A model generated the notes under the pieces. It worked only from the letters and a program-made list of their open reading frames with translations. It was not told where the DNA came from and did no database searches. This document shows, one piece after another, positions 1 through 7,735 of a stretch of 64,000 nucleotides of DNA; position 1 is the first letter of the stretch; each line of letters opens with the position of its first letter. The position numbers and the translations under genes are program-made. The DNA lies in the NCBI RefSeq assembly GCF_001870785.1, contig NZ_MOLV01000005.1:1-64000 (forward strand). The letters are read 5' to 3'. Source of the stretch: Exiguobacterium sp. KRL4. Lineage in GTDB: Bacteria; Bacillota; Bacilli; Exiguobacteriales; Exiguobacteriaceae.

Positions 1-36
1 CAGTTTTCAAAGTTCGTCATCGTTTGTTTTGAAAAA

Positions 37-113
<77 letters not shown>

Positions 114-132
114 GTCAAAAGCAAACAAAATG

Positions 133-209
133 TGGTGCACCCTGAGAGATTCGAACTCCCGACCCCTTGATTCGTAGTCAAGTACTCTATCCAGCTGAGC
201 TAAGGGTGC
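133..209 (-). tRNA. tRNA-Arg (ACG)
   Basis: Cloverleaf with GCACCCT acceptor stem, anticodon ACG and encoded CCA. A34 is normally deaminated to inosine by TadA, so this tRNA reads CGU, CGC and CGA. CGC is the specifier codon I read in the argS T-box at 58010-58012. Confidence 0.95.
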
Positions 210-213
210 GATA

Positions 214-299
214 TGGTGCGGTCGAGAGGACTTGAACCTCCACAGTGTTGCCACCACTAGGCCCTCAACCTAGCGCGTCTACCATTCCGCCACGACCGC
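214..299 (-). tRNA. tRNA-Leu (GAG)
   Basis: Class II tRNA with a long variable arm, anticodon GAG, GCGGTCG acceptor stem and encoded CCA. It lies only a few bases from tRNA-Arg, so both are probably cut from one precursor. Confidence 0.93.
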
Positions 300-327
300 A
301 AATATAAAATTGAAATTAAAGTTAAAA

Positions 328-403
328 TGGTGTGTCATGCAGGATTCGAACCTGCGACCCTCTGATTAAAAGTCAGATGCTCTACCAACTGAGCTAATGA
401 CAC
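328..403 (-). tRNA. tRNA-Lys (TTT)
   Basis: Cloverleaf with anticodon TTT, GTGTCAT acceptor stem and encoded CCA; member of the minus-strand array. Confidence 0.95.
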
Positions 404-410
404 GAAAAAA

Positions 411-482
411 CTGGGCTGGAAGGGATCGAACCTTCGCATGCTGGAATCAAAATCCAGTGCCTTACCACTTGGCCACAGCCCA
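411..482 (-). tRNA. tRNA-Gln (TTG)
   Basis: Cloverleaf with anticodon TTG and TGGGCTG acceptor stem. The sequence after the discriminator G is a T-run rather than CCA, so this is the one tRNA of the ten without an encoded CCA. It would need the CCA-adding enzyme and a different 3' maturation route. Confidence 0.93.
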
Positions 483-486
483 AAAA

Positions 487-562
487 TGGCGGTCCTGACG
501 GGATTCGAACCCGCGATCTCCTGCGTGACAGGCAGGCATGTTAACCGCTACACCACAGGACC
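487..562 (-). tRNA. tRNA-Asp (GTC)
   Basis: Cloverleaf with anticodon GTC, GGTCCTG acceptor stem, discriminator G and encoded CCA. Confidence 0.95.
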
Positions 563-596
563 ACATTTTTGTGAAACTTAAGTATGAAATTGAAAA

Positions 597-672
597 TGGT
601 GGAGGATGACGGGATCGAACCGCCGACCCTCTGCTTGTAAGGCAGATGCTCTCCCAGCTGAGCTAATCCTCC
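597..672 (-). tRNA. tRNA-Val (TAC)
   Basis: Cloverleaf with anticodon TAC, GGAGGAT acceptor stem and encoded CCA. Confidence 0.95.
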
Positions 673-676
673 GAAA

Positions 677-751
677 TGGTGACCCGTACGGGAATCGAAC
701 CCGTGATACCGCCGTGAAAGGGCGGTGTCTTAACCGCTTGACCAACGGGCC
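677..751 (-). tRNA. tRNA-Glu (TTC)
   Basis: Cloverleaf with anticodon TTC, acceptor GGCCCGT paired with ACGGGTC (one G-U) and encoded CCA. Confidence 0.95.
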
Positions 752-801
752 ATTTAAAAAATTGATAACTATTCTCAAGTAACAAATTCACATAAGAGGT
801 C

Positions 802-893
802 TGGCGGAGATGGAGGGATTCGAACCCTCGCACCAGTTTCCCGGCCTACACCCTTAGCAGGGGCGCCCCTTATAGCCACTTGGGTACATCTCC
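802..893 (-). tRNA. tRNA-Ser (GCT)
   Basis: Class II tRNA with long variable arm, anticodon GCT, GGAGATG acceptor stem, discriminator G and encoded CCA. Confidence 0.94.
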
Positions 894-901
894 AAAAATA
901 A

Positions 902-976
902 TGGCTCCGCAAGTAGGATTTGAACCTACGACCTACCGGTTAACAGCCGGTTGCTCTACCACTGAGCTATTGCGGA
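902..976 (-). tRNA. tRNA-Asn (GTT)
   Basis: Cloverleaf with anticodon GTT, TCCGCAA acceptor stem and encoded CCA. It is the first gene of the array in transcription order, just below a sigma-A promoter. The start Asn-Ser-Glu is also how I recall the tRNA cluster next to sprT in Bacillus subtilis. Confidence 0.95.
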
Positions 977-1005
977 ACGTGACGTTCGTTTCAGAACACT
1001 TTTCT

Positions 1006-1034
1006 ATATTAGCAACTTTCTTTCTCTTCGTCAA
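1006..1034 (-). promoter_or_regulatory. sigma-A promoter of the tRNA array
   Basis: Minus strand reads TTGACG (1029-1034), a 17-base spacer, then TAATAT (1006-1011). Transcription would begin about 25-30 bases before tRNA-Asn. The rest of 977-1125 shows no gene. Confidence 0.75.
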
Positions 1035-1125
1035 TGCTTTTTTAAAAAAGTTTTTAATGACGAGAAGTTGTTTAGTTGCGGTCATTTTGACGACTTCTAT
1101 AATTTATCATGCTCCGAAATGAACG

Positions 1126-1566
1126 TCAACTACTTTTGTGAAAAATCTTTCCACGACATCGTCCACACCGATATCGTTCTGGATTCATCTTTCTTTTCCT
1201 TCTATATAATGTCCCGCATTTTTTACATTCATAGAGATGCGTCTTTTTTTCATTTTCTTTTAAACGCGGACTATACCGTAAGCCTCCGTACCGGGATAAC
1301 CACTCTTTAAAGTCTTGATCTTGATGCCGGTGCCCTTTCCCTTGCAGGTGAAGATGATAGTGACAAAGCTCGTGAATGACGATTCCGCGAAAGATGTGCG
1401 GGTCTTCGAGATACCGCCGATTGAAGTCAAGATGGTGATCCGTCAAAAAATAGCGGCCGCCTGTCGTCCGTAAGCGATCATTAAACAACGCTCTGTGCGT
1501 AAAAGGTAAAGCAAACACGTCGAGTGATAACCGCTCGACGTATTGCTGCAACTCTTCGTTCGTCAT
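1126..1566 (-). CDS. sprT: SprT-like zinc metalloprotease-fold protein
   Basis: 146-residue SprT-family protein. The zinc-binding HELCH motif is at residues 65-69, and two CxxC pairs near the C-terminus (about 114-117 and 133-136) form a predicted zinc ribbon, the usual bacterial SprT layout. Bacterial members have no firmly established substrate. I chose the ATG at 1566 because its ATGA overlaps the tex stop codon, which indicates translational coupling; a longer reading would extend into tex and has no Shine-Dalgarno. The order tex-sprT-tRNA array matches Bacillus subtilis (ydcI-ydcK-trnS), although cmpA, which lies between tex and ydcK there, is absent. Confidence 0.88.
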   Translation of the reverse strand: MTNEELQQYVERLSLDVFALPFTHRALFNDRLRTTGGRYFLTDHHLDFNRRYLEDPHIFRGIVIHELCHYHLHLQGKGHRHQDQDFKEWLSRYGGLRYSPRLKENEKKTHLYECKKCGTLYRRKRKMNPERYRCGRCRGKIFHKSS

Positions 1567-3683
1567 GACGGGCTGACCATCGTTAAACCGATGCGTCCCC
1601 GCTCTGGTTCGACACTCGTCACCCACACTGTGACGATGTCCCCGACCGCGATGACATCAAGCGGATGTTTGACCCGTTTTTTACTGAGTTTCGAGATGTG
1701 CACAAGTCCACTCTCTTTCACACCGATATCTACAAATGCGCCAAAGTCGAGTACGTTGCGCACCGTCCCTTGAAACTCCATCCCGACTTGAATCATGTCG
1801 AGTGACAATACATCTTGGCGTAACAACGGTTTATCAAGTGCTTCACGCGGATCGCGCTCCGGACGTTGTAACGCTTCAATGATGTCGCGTAAGGTTGGTT
1901 CCCCAACTTCAAGCAATTGCGCCGTCTCTTGTACGGATAAAGCGTCAAGTCGCGTCCGCAACTCTTCTGTCCCTACTGTTTGTAACGAGAACTCGAGCTG
2001 CTTAAATAACCGTTCGACGGTTTTATATTGTTCCGGGTGAATTGGTGTCCGGTCCAGGGGATGGCTGCCTTCCGGTATCCGCAAGAATCCAGCCGCCTGT
2101 TCATAGGCTTTTGCTCCTAAGCGCGGTACTTTCAACAGTTCTTTCCGGGATTCGAAGGCACCTAGCTCCGATCGACGTTCGACGATTTTTTTCGCAGTGG
2201 CTTTTGTGATCCCCGCGACATAACCGAGAAGTGACTCCGATGCGGTATTGACATCAACACCTACCTGGTTGACGACCGTCTCAACGACGAAGTCGAGTGT
2301 TTCTTTCAGCTTCGTTTGTGTGACATCATGTTGGTATTGTCCGACACCCACCGATTGTGGGTCGACCTTGACGAGTTCTGCCAACGGATCTTGCAATCGT
2401 CTTGCGATCGAAATCGCCGACCGCTGTTCGACTTGTAGATCAGGAAACTCTGTCCGTGCGATTTCCGATGCGGAATAAATACTTGCACCCGCCTCATCGA
2501 CGATTGTGAACGCGATGTCATCATGTTCCTTGAGCCAATTCGCGACAAACGATTCCGTCTCACGGGAAGCCGTTCCGTTTCCGATCGCTATCAATTCAAT
2601 ACCATATCGGTTCACGAGTTTCGTCAAGACCTGACGTGCCTCTTGTGCCTTTTGTTCAGACATCGTGACATAGACGACACCTACTTCCTTGAGTTCCCCC
2701 GTCGGATCAATGACAGCCCACTTACATCCGGTCCGGTAGGCAGGATCGAGACCTAACATCACTTTCCCTTTCATCGGTGGTTGCATGTAGAGTTGTCGTA
2801 AATTTTTTCCGAATACTTCAATCGCTTGATTTTCCGCCTTGTCCGTCAATTCATTCCGAAGTTCCCGTTCGATGGCCGGGAATACCGATTTTTTATAGCC
2901 TGTTTGGACAGCTTCTTCGACCAGACGCCGTTTTTCGTCCGCTAACCGGTTAAACGGGCGCAACAGGTACGGCAATACATGTTGATCATCTAGGACCACT
3001 TTGACCGAAACGATTTTTAACGATTCCGCACGATTGATCGCTAAAATCCGGTGCGGCACGATTTGACGGATTCGTTCATTGTATTCATAGTACTGCGCGA
3101 ATACACGTTTCTCGTCGACTGCGTCTTTTTTTAACTTCGTGACGATGTCCGCGAAACGATACGCCGTCTTGCGGATATGATCGCGGACACTTGCCTGCTC
3201 GCCCCATTCCTCAGCAATAATCGCTTGCGCCCCAGCAACCGCTTCCCCTTCTTCATGCGCTGCGACAAACTGATTAAATTGTTCATCGTCATACGATTTC
3301 GGGGAACGTAAAAAGTCGGCGAACGGTGCCAGACCAGCTTCCCGTGCGATTTCCGCCTTCGTTCGTCGTTTCGGACGGAACGGTAAGTATAAGTCTTCGA
3401 TCTGTTGCAGCGTCGTCGCCTCATTCAGGCTTTGTTTTAACTCTGCCGTCATGACTCCCTGTTCTTCAATTTTACGCAGGACGTCTTCTCGTTTCGTTTC
3501 GAGCTGCGTGATACTTTTATGGCGATCGAGGATCGCTTTGATTTCGACCTCATCGAGTTCACCGGTTTGTTCTTTGCGGTACCTGGCGATAAACGGAATC
3601 GTTCCCCCGTCTTCCGTCAGTTGTAAAACGGCTTTTACTTGTGCTAGTCGTAAATTCAATTCTGTTGCGATTCTCTTCTCCAT
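1563..3683 (-). CDS. tex: Tex family RNA-binding transcription accessory protein
   Basis: 706-residue Tex (YdcI-type) protein: N-terminal helical Tex domain, YqgF-like RNase H fold in the middle (GLDPAYRTGCKWAVID region), helix-hairpin-helix segment (GYVAGITKATAKKIVERR) and a C-terminal S1 domain (about residues 632-700, LDFGAFVDIGV and SGLVHIS). Tex binds nucleic acid and affects transcription in several bacteria, but its exact job is unsettled. The start at 3683 is set by GAGGTGA just upstream and by alignment of MEKRIATEL with family N-termini. It follows sigB after a strong terminator, so it probably has its own promoter or depends on readthrough; sprT is coupled at its 3' end. Confidence 0.95.
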   Translation of the reverse strand: MEKRIATELNLRLAQVKAVLQLTEDGGTIPFIARYRKEQTGELDEVEIKAILDRHKSITQLETKREDVLRKIEEQGVMTAELKQSLNEATTLQQIEDLYLPFRPKRRTKAEIAREAGLAPFADFLRSPKSYDDEQFNQFVAAHEEGEAVAGAQAIIAEEWGEQASVRDHIRKTAYRFADIVTKLKKDAVDEKRVFAQYYEYNERIRQIVPHRILAINRAESLKIVSVKVVLDDQHVLPYLLRPFNRLADEKRRLVEEAVQTGYKKSVFPAIERELRNELTDKAENQAIEVFGKNLRQLYMQPPMKGKVMLGLDPAYRTGCKWAVIDPTGELKEVGVVYVTMSEQKAQEARQVLTKLVNRYGIELIAIGNGTASRETESFVANWLKEHDDIAFTIVDEAGASIYSASEIARTEFPDLQVEQRSAISIARRLQDPLAELVKVDPQSVGVGQYQHDVTQTKLKETLDFVVETVVNQVGVDVNTASESLLGYVAGITKATAKKIVERRSELGAFESRKELLKVPRLGAKAYEQAAGFLRIPEGSHPLDRTPIHPEQYKTVERLFKQLEFSLQTVGTEELRTRLDALSVQETAQLLEVGEPTLRDIIEALQRPERDPREALDKPLLRQDVLSLDMIQVGMEFQGTVRNVLDFGAFVDIGVKESGLVHISKLSKKRVKHPLDVIAVGDIVTVWVTSVEPERGRIGLTMVSPS

Positions 3684-3726
3684 CTTCTTCACCTCTTCTC
3701 CATTATACCGAAGAATCAATCGGACA

Positions 3727-3758
3727 CAAAAAAAGACTGATGCCTGAGCATCAATCTT
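3727..3758 (-). terminator. Terminator after sigB
   Basis: On the minus strand an 11-bp stem (3733-3743 with 3748-3758, one G-U pair), a 4-base loop and a following T-run. The stem overlaps the sigB stop codon. Confidence 0.85.
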
Positions 3759-4548
3759 TTGAGAATACTTCGTTTGGTTCCACTTTGATCGCTTCGCGTA
3801 ACTTTTGAAGGGCCCGGCGTTGCAGGCGCGAGACATGCATCTGCGAAATACCGAGTAATTCCCCGGTTTCCTTTTGACTCATGTTCCGGTAATAGGCACA
3901 TTCTAAAATCGAACGTTCCCGATCCGTCAAAACCGCAAAAGCTTTTTCAAGAATCAACCTTTGATCAACCGAGTCATAACCATTTTCTTGGTTCCCGACT
4001 AAGTCAAGCAACGTGACCGTACTGCCTTCTTGGTCAGCTTCAATCGAACTATCAACGGATAACGCTTGATAACTTTTACCCATTTCGAGCGTCTCGAGAA
4101 CTTCCTCTTCCGACACTTCCAGACGGGCTGCAATTTCATCAATCCGTGGTGACCGTTGCAGTTCCGTTGTCAATTCTTCGACGGCTTTCTTGATTTTTGG
4201 ACCGAGTTCCTTGATTCGACGCGGGACGTGTACGCTCCATGTCTTGTCGCGGATGAATCGTTTGATTTCACCGATGATGGTCGGGACGGCAAACGATTCA
4301 AAACTGCGGCCAAATTCTTTATCAAAGCGGCGGAGTGCCGCGAGCAGACCGATCATTCCGACTTGAACGAGATCGTCATGAATCGGACGGCCACGTGAGA
4401 ATTTACGGGCGAGTGCCTCGACGAGATCCGAGTAACGCGCGAGTAACGCAGCATGGACTTCCTCATCTTGGTCATCTTGTTGGTATAGGTCAATTAGTCG
4501 AAGGACTTCGTCATCACTGTGATGGCGTTGTTGAGACTTTGCTGGCAC
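3751..4548 (-). CDS. sigB: General stress sigma factor SigB
   Basis: 265-residue alternative sigma-70 factor of the SigB/SigF/SigG group, directing RNA polymerase to GTTTAR-N13/14-GGGWAW promoters. Region 2 (DDLVQVGMIGLLAALRRFD), the FAVPTIIGEIKRFIRDKTWS block and the region 4 helix-turn-helix (QKETGELLGISQMHVSRLQR) are intact. I prefer GTG at 4548: AGGTGG sits 6 bases upstream, and it puts 12 residues before DEV, as in Bacillus subtilis SigB. An ATG at 4563 would add five residues but has no good ribosome site. The gene overlaps the end of rsbW. No rsbX follows; tex comes next. Confidence 0.96.
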   Translation of the reverse strand: MPAKSQQRHHSDDEVLRLIDLYQQDDQDEEVHAALLARYSDLVEALARKFSRGRPIHDDLVQVGMIGLLAALRRFDKEFGRSFESFAVPTIIGEIKRFIRDKTWSVHVPRRIKELGPKIKKAVEELTTELQRSPRIDEIAARLEVSEEEVLETLEMGKSYQALSVDSSIEADQEGSTVTLLDLVGNQENGYDSVDQRLILEKAFAVLTDRERSILECAYYRNMSQKETGELLGISQMHVSRLQRRALQKLREAIKVEPNEVFSKD

Positions 4549-4996
4549 TTTGACCCACCTCATCTCTATTCATATATTTTGTCATATGGACAGTGACGCC
4601 GTTTGCTTTCTCGATCGTAACTTGATCCATGAGTGCTTCAATCATTAAGATCCCTAGTCCCCCCTCATGCAGAGAGTCTAGATCATGTGCGTCCGTAATC
4701 GGTTCACTTTGGCGTTTGACGCTGTCTTTATCAAATGTCACACCGTTGTCTTTGACGATGATTTCAAGACGATCATCCGGATAGACATTACACGTCAATG
4801 CCATCGACCCATCTTTTTCTCCTTCATATGCATGCTGAACGGCATTGGCACACGCTTCAGAAACCGCGATTTTGATGTCTTCGATGTCATCGTATGTGTA
4901 GCCCATCCGATTCGCGACACCAGAAACGGTTAGTCGAGCGATCGCTACGTATTCCGGTTTTGCCGGAAGCATCATTTCAAGCTGTTCGTTCTTCAT
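4514..4996 (-). CDS. rsbW: Anti-sigma-B factor / serine kinase RsbW
   Basis: 160-residue GHKL-type kinase that holds SigB inactive and phosphorylates the antagonist RsbV. The N-box region (EACANAVQHAY, near residues 47-57) and the G1/G2 segments (VKDNGVTFD and EGGLGILMI) of the Bergerat ATP fold are visible. Shine-Dalgarno GAGGTGG precedes the ATG, and the start overlaps the rsbV stop by ATGA; the 3' end overlaps sigB. This is the usual partner-switch order rsbV-rsbW-sigB. Confidence 0.95.
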   Translation of the reverse strand: MKNEQLEMMLPAKPEYVAIARLTVSGVANRMGYTYDDIEDIKIAVSEACANAVQHAYEGEKDGSMALTCNVYPDDRLEIIVKDNGVTFDKDSVKRQSEPITDAHDLDSLHEGGLGILMIEALMDQVTIEKANGVTVHMTKYMNRDEVGQSASKVSTTPSQ

Positions 4997-5319
4997 TGTG
5001 TTCCACCTCGTACACCACTATCGATTGTAATGATGCTTGAAAGACCTGTGATTTCGAATAGACGACGAATCCGTTCGGATACCCCGACGAGTGTGAACGT
5101 CGTTCCGTTTTTCTTTGAGGCTTTGAGCGCCCCGACAAATACACCAAGACCTGTTGAATCCATATAATGAATTTCATCCAAATGGACGACGACATCATTT
5201 GTTTCGACTGCCGGTACTAATTCTTGACGAAGTTTCGGTGCTGTATACGTATCAATCTCTCCTGCGATATAGAGATGCGTCTGACCATCTAGTTGCTCTG
5301 TTTTAATTGTTAAATCCAT
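4993..5319 (-). CDS. rsbV: Anti-anti-sigma factor RsbV
   Basis: 108-residue STAS-domain protein. Ser55 in MDSTGLGVF is the expected RsbW phosphorylation site. Dephosphorylated RsbV captures RsbW and frees SigB. The start at 5319 follows GAGGAGG; the longer open frame upstream lacks a ribosome site and crosses the promoter. A SigB-type promoter lies at 5419-5444, so the three-gene unit is probably autoregulated. No RsbU or RsbP phosphatase that would activate it is encoded in this window. Confidence 0.95.
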   Translation of the reverse strand: MDLTIKTEQLDGQTHLYIAGEIDTYTAPKLRQELVPAVETNDVVVHLDEIHYMDSTGLGVFVGALKASKKNGTTFTLVGVSERIRRLFEITGLSSIITIDSGVRGGTQ

Positions 5320-5418
5320 CTTCAAGTTCCTCCTCAAGGAAAATCTACTATGTGTTTTCTCTATCTCTATCTCTATCATCTGAATGAACCACTTTAAATA
5401 AAAGGTCACCCTGATGTA

Positions 5419-5444
5419 ATTCCCCGATTTTACTGTTCCTAAAC
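5419..5444 (-). promoter_or_regulatory. SigB-dependent promoter of rsbV-rsbW-sigB
   Basis: Minus strand: GTTTAG (5439-5444), 14-base spacer, GGGAAT (5419-5424). This fits the SigB consensus GTTTAA-N12-14-GGGTAT and sits where the internal autoregulatory SigB promoter is known in Bacillus. The same GTTTAG form recurs at 36253. Confidence 0.72.
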
Positions 5445-5517
5445 CACTTTTTAAAAATTGTTCAAAAAAAAGTCGCATACAGTTGTATCGACTCTTCTCG
5501 CTGTTCTATGTAAGTGC

Positions 5518-5868
5518 CTAAAAGTCAATCAAGCCTAGGCTGATCGCGACGGCACTATTTACTTTCATCATCGTGTCAGGATCTAGGTGCGTGACTTTAT
5601 CCGTTAGACGGCGTTTGTCGATTGTACGGACCTGCTCAAGTAGGATGACCGAATCACGTTCTAATCCGTGTCGCTCTCGATATACTTCCACATGGGTCGG
5701 TAGTTTGGCTTTGTCGATCTGTGCCGTGATCGCAGCCACGATGACCGTTGGGCTGAATCGGTTACCAATATCATTTTGTAGGACAAGGACAGGACGAACG
5801 CCTCCTTGTTCCGATCCGACCACAGGTGACAAATTTGCATAAAACACGTCGCCACGTTTGACTATCAA
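5518..5868 (-). CDS. mazF: MazF/NdoA family mRNA interferase toxin
   Basis: 116-residue MazF (EndoA/NdoA) endoribonuclease; family members cleave single-stranded RNA at short motifs (UACAU in Bacillus subtilis). The sequence starts [21 protein letters not shown] and has PVLVLQND and the VIVAAIT core, all characteristic. The start codon is TTG (5866-5868), three bases after the antitoxin stop; GGGGTG inside the antitoxin's last codons is its ribosome site, so translation is coupled. In Bacillales this pair sits directly upstream of the rsb-sigB genes, as here. Confidence 0.95.
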   Translation of the reverse strand: MIVKRGDVFYANLSPVVGSEQGGVRPVLVLQNDIGNRFSPTVIVAAITAQIDKAKLPTHVEVYRERHGLERDSVILLEQVRTIDKRRLTDKVTHLDPDTMMKVNSAVAISLGLIDF

Positions 5869-5871
5869 AGC

Positions 5872-6096
5872 TTACACCCCGCTTACTTGACGTAGGAGCG
5901 AGAACTCCGCCTCCGTTTCAATCTGGAACATTTCGCCAACGATTGATAAATTGATCGCTGCCATTTCTTCGTAACCACGTTTCAATTCCTCACGTAGCTG
6001 ACGCTTGCGTTCTTCGGTCGTATGGTTCGACTTCATCCCAATCGTCTCCTTCGCTACATTTCGTTCAACAAATTGCTTTTCCCGTTGTTGGACCAA
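5872..6096 (-). CDS. MazE/NdoAI-like antitoxin, short divergent N-terminus
   Basis: 74-residue protein directly upstream of mazF. The C-terminal half (ELKRGYEEMAAINLSI then LLRQVSGV) resembles the toxin-binding tail of Bacillus EndoAI (RGYMEMAKINLNI, RLVSGG). The usual ribbon-helix-helix start (MKISLPENL type) is not recognisable; the N-terminus instead reads VQQREKQFVERNVAKE. The likely start is TTG at 6094-6096, nine bases after GGAGGTG; in-frame ATT and ATC codons lie just before it. I infer antitoxin function from position and tail. DNA binding is doubtful. Confidence 0.7.
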   Translation of the reverse strand: MVQQREKQFVERNVAKETIGMKSNHTTEERKRQLREELKRGYEEMAAINLSIVGEMFQIETEAEFSLLRQVSGV

Positions 6097-6235
6097 GATA
6101 ATGGCACCTCCAGATTCACTGAAACCTTAACGAACGACTCACTTCCACTTCAATATATCAGTCAAATTCAGAAAATACAATCAAAATTCAAACAAATAAC
6201 ATTTTTTTACCATCATATTGATGTTTTTTCAAAAA

Positions 6236-7309
6236 TCAGACGCGCGGGACTCGCTTCGAAAACTGGCAGAGCACTTCATAATTGATCGTCCCCAACCAGT
6301 GAGCGGCTTCATCGATTGGTACACCTTGCCCGATCAATGTGACTTCTGTTCCGATCGGGTAATCACGCGGTAAGCGGATCATCAACCGGTCCATACAGAC
6401 ACGCCCGACGATTTCGCAAGGAGTGCCATCGACGATCAACGCGTATCCTTGAAACTTGCGTGACCACCCATCGGCATAGCCGATCGGCACCGTTCCGATC
6501 CATTCATCCGTCGGAGCCGTATACGTCGCACCGTAGCTGATCGTCTGACCAGGCTCGACGTGCTTGACTTGCATCAGACGACTTTTCAATGAAAATGCCG
6601 GCCGTAAAAAGTAATAATAGGAACTCATCTCGTCTGATGGCAACGCGCCATACAGGGCAATCCCGACCCGGACGACATTACACGGTTCTTGACCGGCAAG
6701 ACGGATGGCCGCAGCTGAATTGGCCGCATGAATATAGCGGATACCCGGCACACGTTCGACAAAACGCAGAAAAATAGTTTGTTGTTGCTCAAACAAACGA
6801 CTCGTCAATTCATCCGCCGTCGCGAAGTGTGTATAAATTCCGTCCAGTTCCATCAAATCCGGATCCAGTTCTTTGAGAACCGCATCTAGCTCGTCCAGTG
6901 TCTGCAGACCAAGTCGTCCCATCCCGGTATCGACTTTGATATGAAGACGCAAGTGATCGATTTCCGTCAAATGTCTTTTCGCTTCCCGTAACCACTCCGC
7001 TGAAAACACAGGGACGGCGACATCATAATTCGAGGCAATCGGAGCATGTTCGGGTAAAAGTGCCTCGAGCATCAAAATCGGTGCTTGAATGCCCGCTTCC
7101 CGCAACTCGATGGCTTCTTCCAATAAAGCGACAGCAAGCATCTCCGCCCCGTTTGCTAAAGCGATTTCTGCGACAGTGATGGCTCCGTGTCCATATCCAT
7201 CGGCTTTGACGACAGCCATCATCGATTGATGCCCCATCCGCGCCTTGATTTCTCGTACGTTATGGGCGATTGCCTCGCGGTCAATTTCTATCCAAGTTGG
7301 TCGATACAT
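6236..7309 (-). CDS. alr: Alanine racemase
   Basis: 357-residue PLP-dependent alanine racemase making D-alanine for peptidoglycan. Lys35 in VVKADGYGHG is the PLP lysine; the YGATY segment in the C-terminal beta domain holds the second catalytic tyrosine. The full family length is present. The start overlaps the end of acpS by 29 bases, so the two are co-transcribed. About 140 bases separate it from the antitoxin gene, with a possible weak promoter (TTGTAT-N17-TATATT) in that gap. Confidence 0.97.
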   Translation of the reverse strand: MYRPTWIEIDREAIAHNVREIKARMGHQSMMAVVKADGYGHGAITVAEIALANGAEMLAVALLEEAIELREAGIQAPILMLEALLPEHAPIASNYDVAVPVFSAEWLREAKRHLTEIDHLRLHIKVDTGMGRLGLQTLDELDAVLKELDPDLMELDGIYTHFATADELTSRLFEQQQTIFLRFVERVPGIRYIHAANSAAAIRLAGQEPCNVVRVGIALYGALPSDEMSSYYYFLRPAFSLKSRLMQVKHVEPGQTISYGATYTAPTDEWIGTVPIGYADGWSRKFQGYALIVDGTPCEIVGRVCMDRLMIRLPRDYPIGTEVTLIGQGVPIDEAAHWLGTINYEVLCQFSKRVPRV

Positions 7310-7667
7310 CTAAACTCCTCTTTTCTAATAAGACTTGTGCAGCCGCGTAATGATCGGAATGCGTAATCGATAGATGAATCGTTCCTTCGAACGGACCCGT
7401 CATGACCGGTCGCCCTGATGTTTCGTTCAGCACTTCGAGATCGAGCCACGAGACATCAGCACCTATCCCCGTCCCGAATGCTTTGACGAACGCTTCCTTT
7501 GCCGCGAACCGTCCTGCGAGATATTCCAGCTGCCGTCCCTCAGACAAGGTATGAAACCGTTCTTGTTCTGCTGCTGTCAAGATCCGTTCGATGATTCGTG
7601 GCTGACGCTCGAGCGTCTGTCGGATTTGTTGCAGTTCTACGAGATCGAGTCCTATTCCGAAAATCAT
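7281..7667 (-). CDS. acpS: Holo-[acyl-carrier-protein] synthase
   Basis: 128-residue 4'-phosphopantetheinyl transferase that activates ACP. Asp8 in IGLDLVEL and the AAKEAFVKA motif provide the magnesium-binding residues. The start at 7667 is supported by GGAGG eight bases upstream; an upstream in-frame ATG lacks a site. The gene is divergent from the rhomboid gene across a 68-base gap that must carry both promoters. Confidence 0.96.
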   Translation of the reverse strand: MIFGIGLDLVELQQIRQTLERQPRIIERILTAAEQERFHTLSEGRQLEYLAGRFAAKEAFVKAFGTGIGADVSWLDLEVLNETSGRPVMTGPFEGTIHLSITHSDHYAAAQVLLEKRSLDVSTNLDRN

Positions 7668-7735
7668 TCCTGACGCCTCCACAGTTCTATTCTTCGCCAT
7701 CTTCATATAGAATGAAGAGGAAGCGAGGTGTTGTC

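Noticed and set aside
578-1310. Open frames of 66-80 codons over and beside the tRNA array
   Set aside because: They lie across tRNA genes and their promoter, lack ribosome sites and resemble no protein family.
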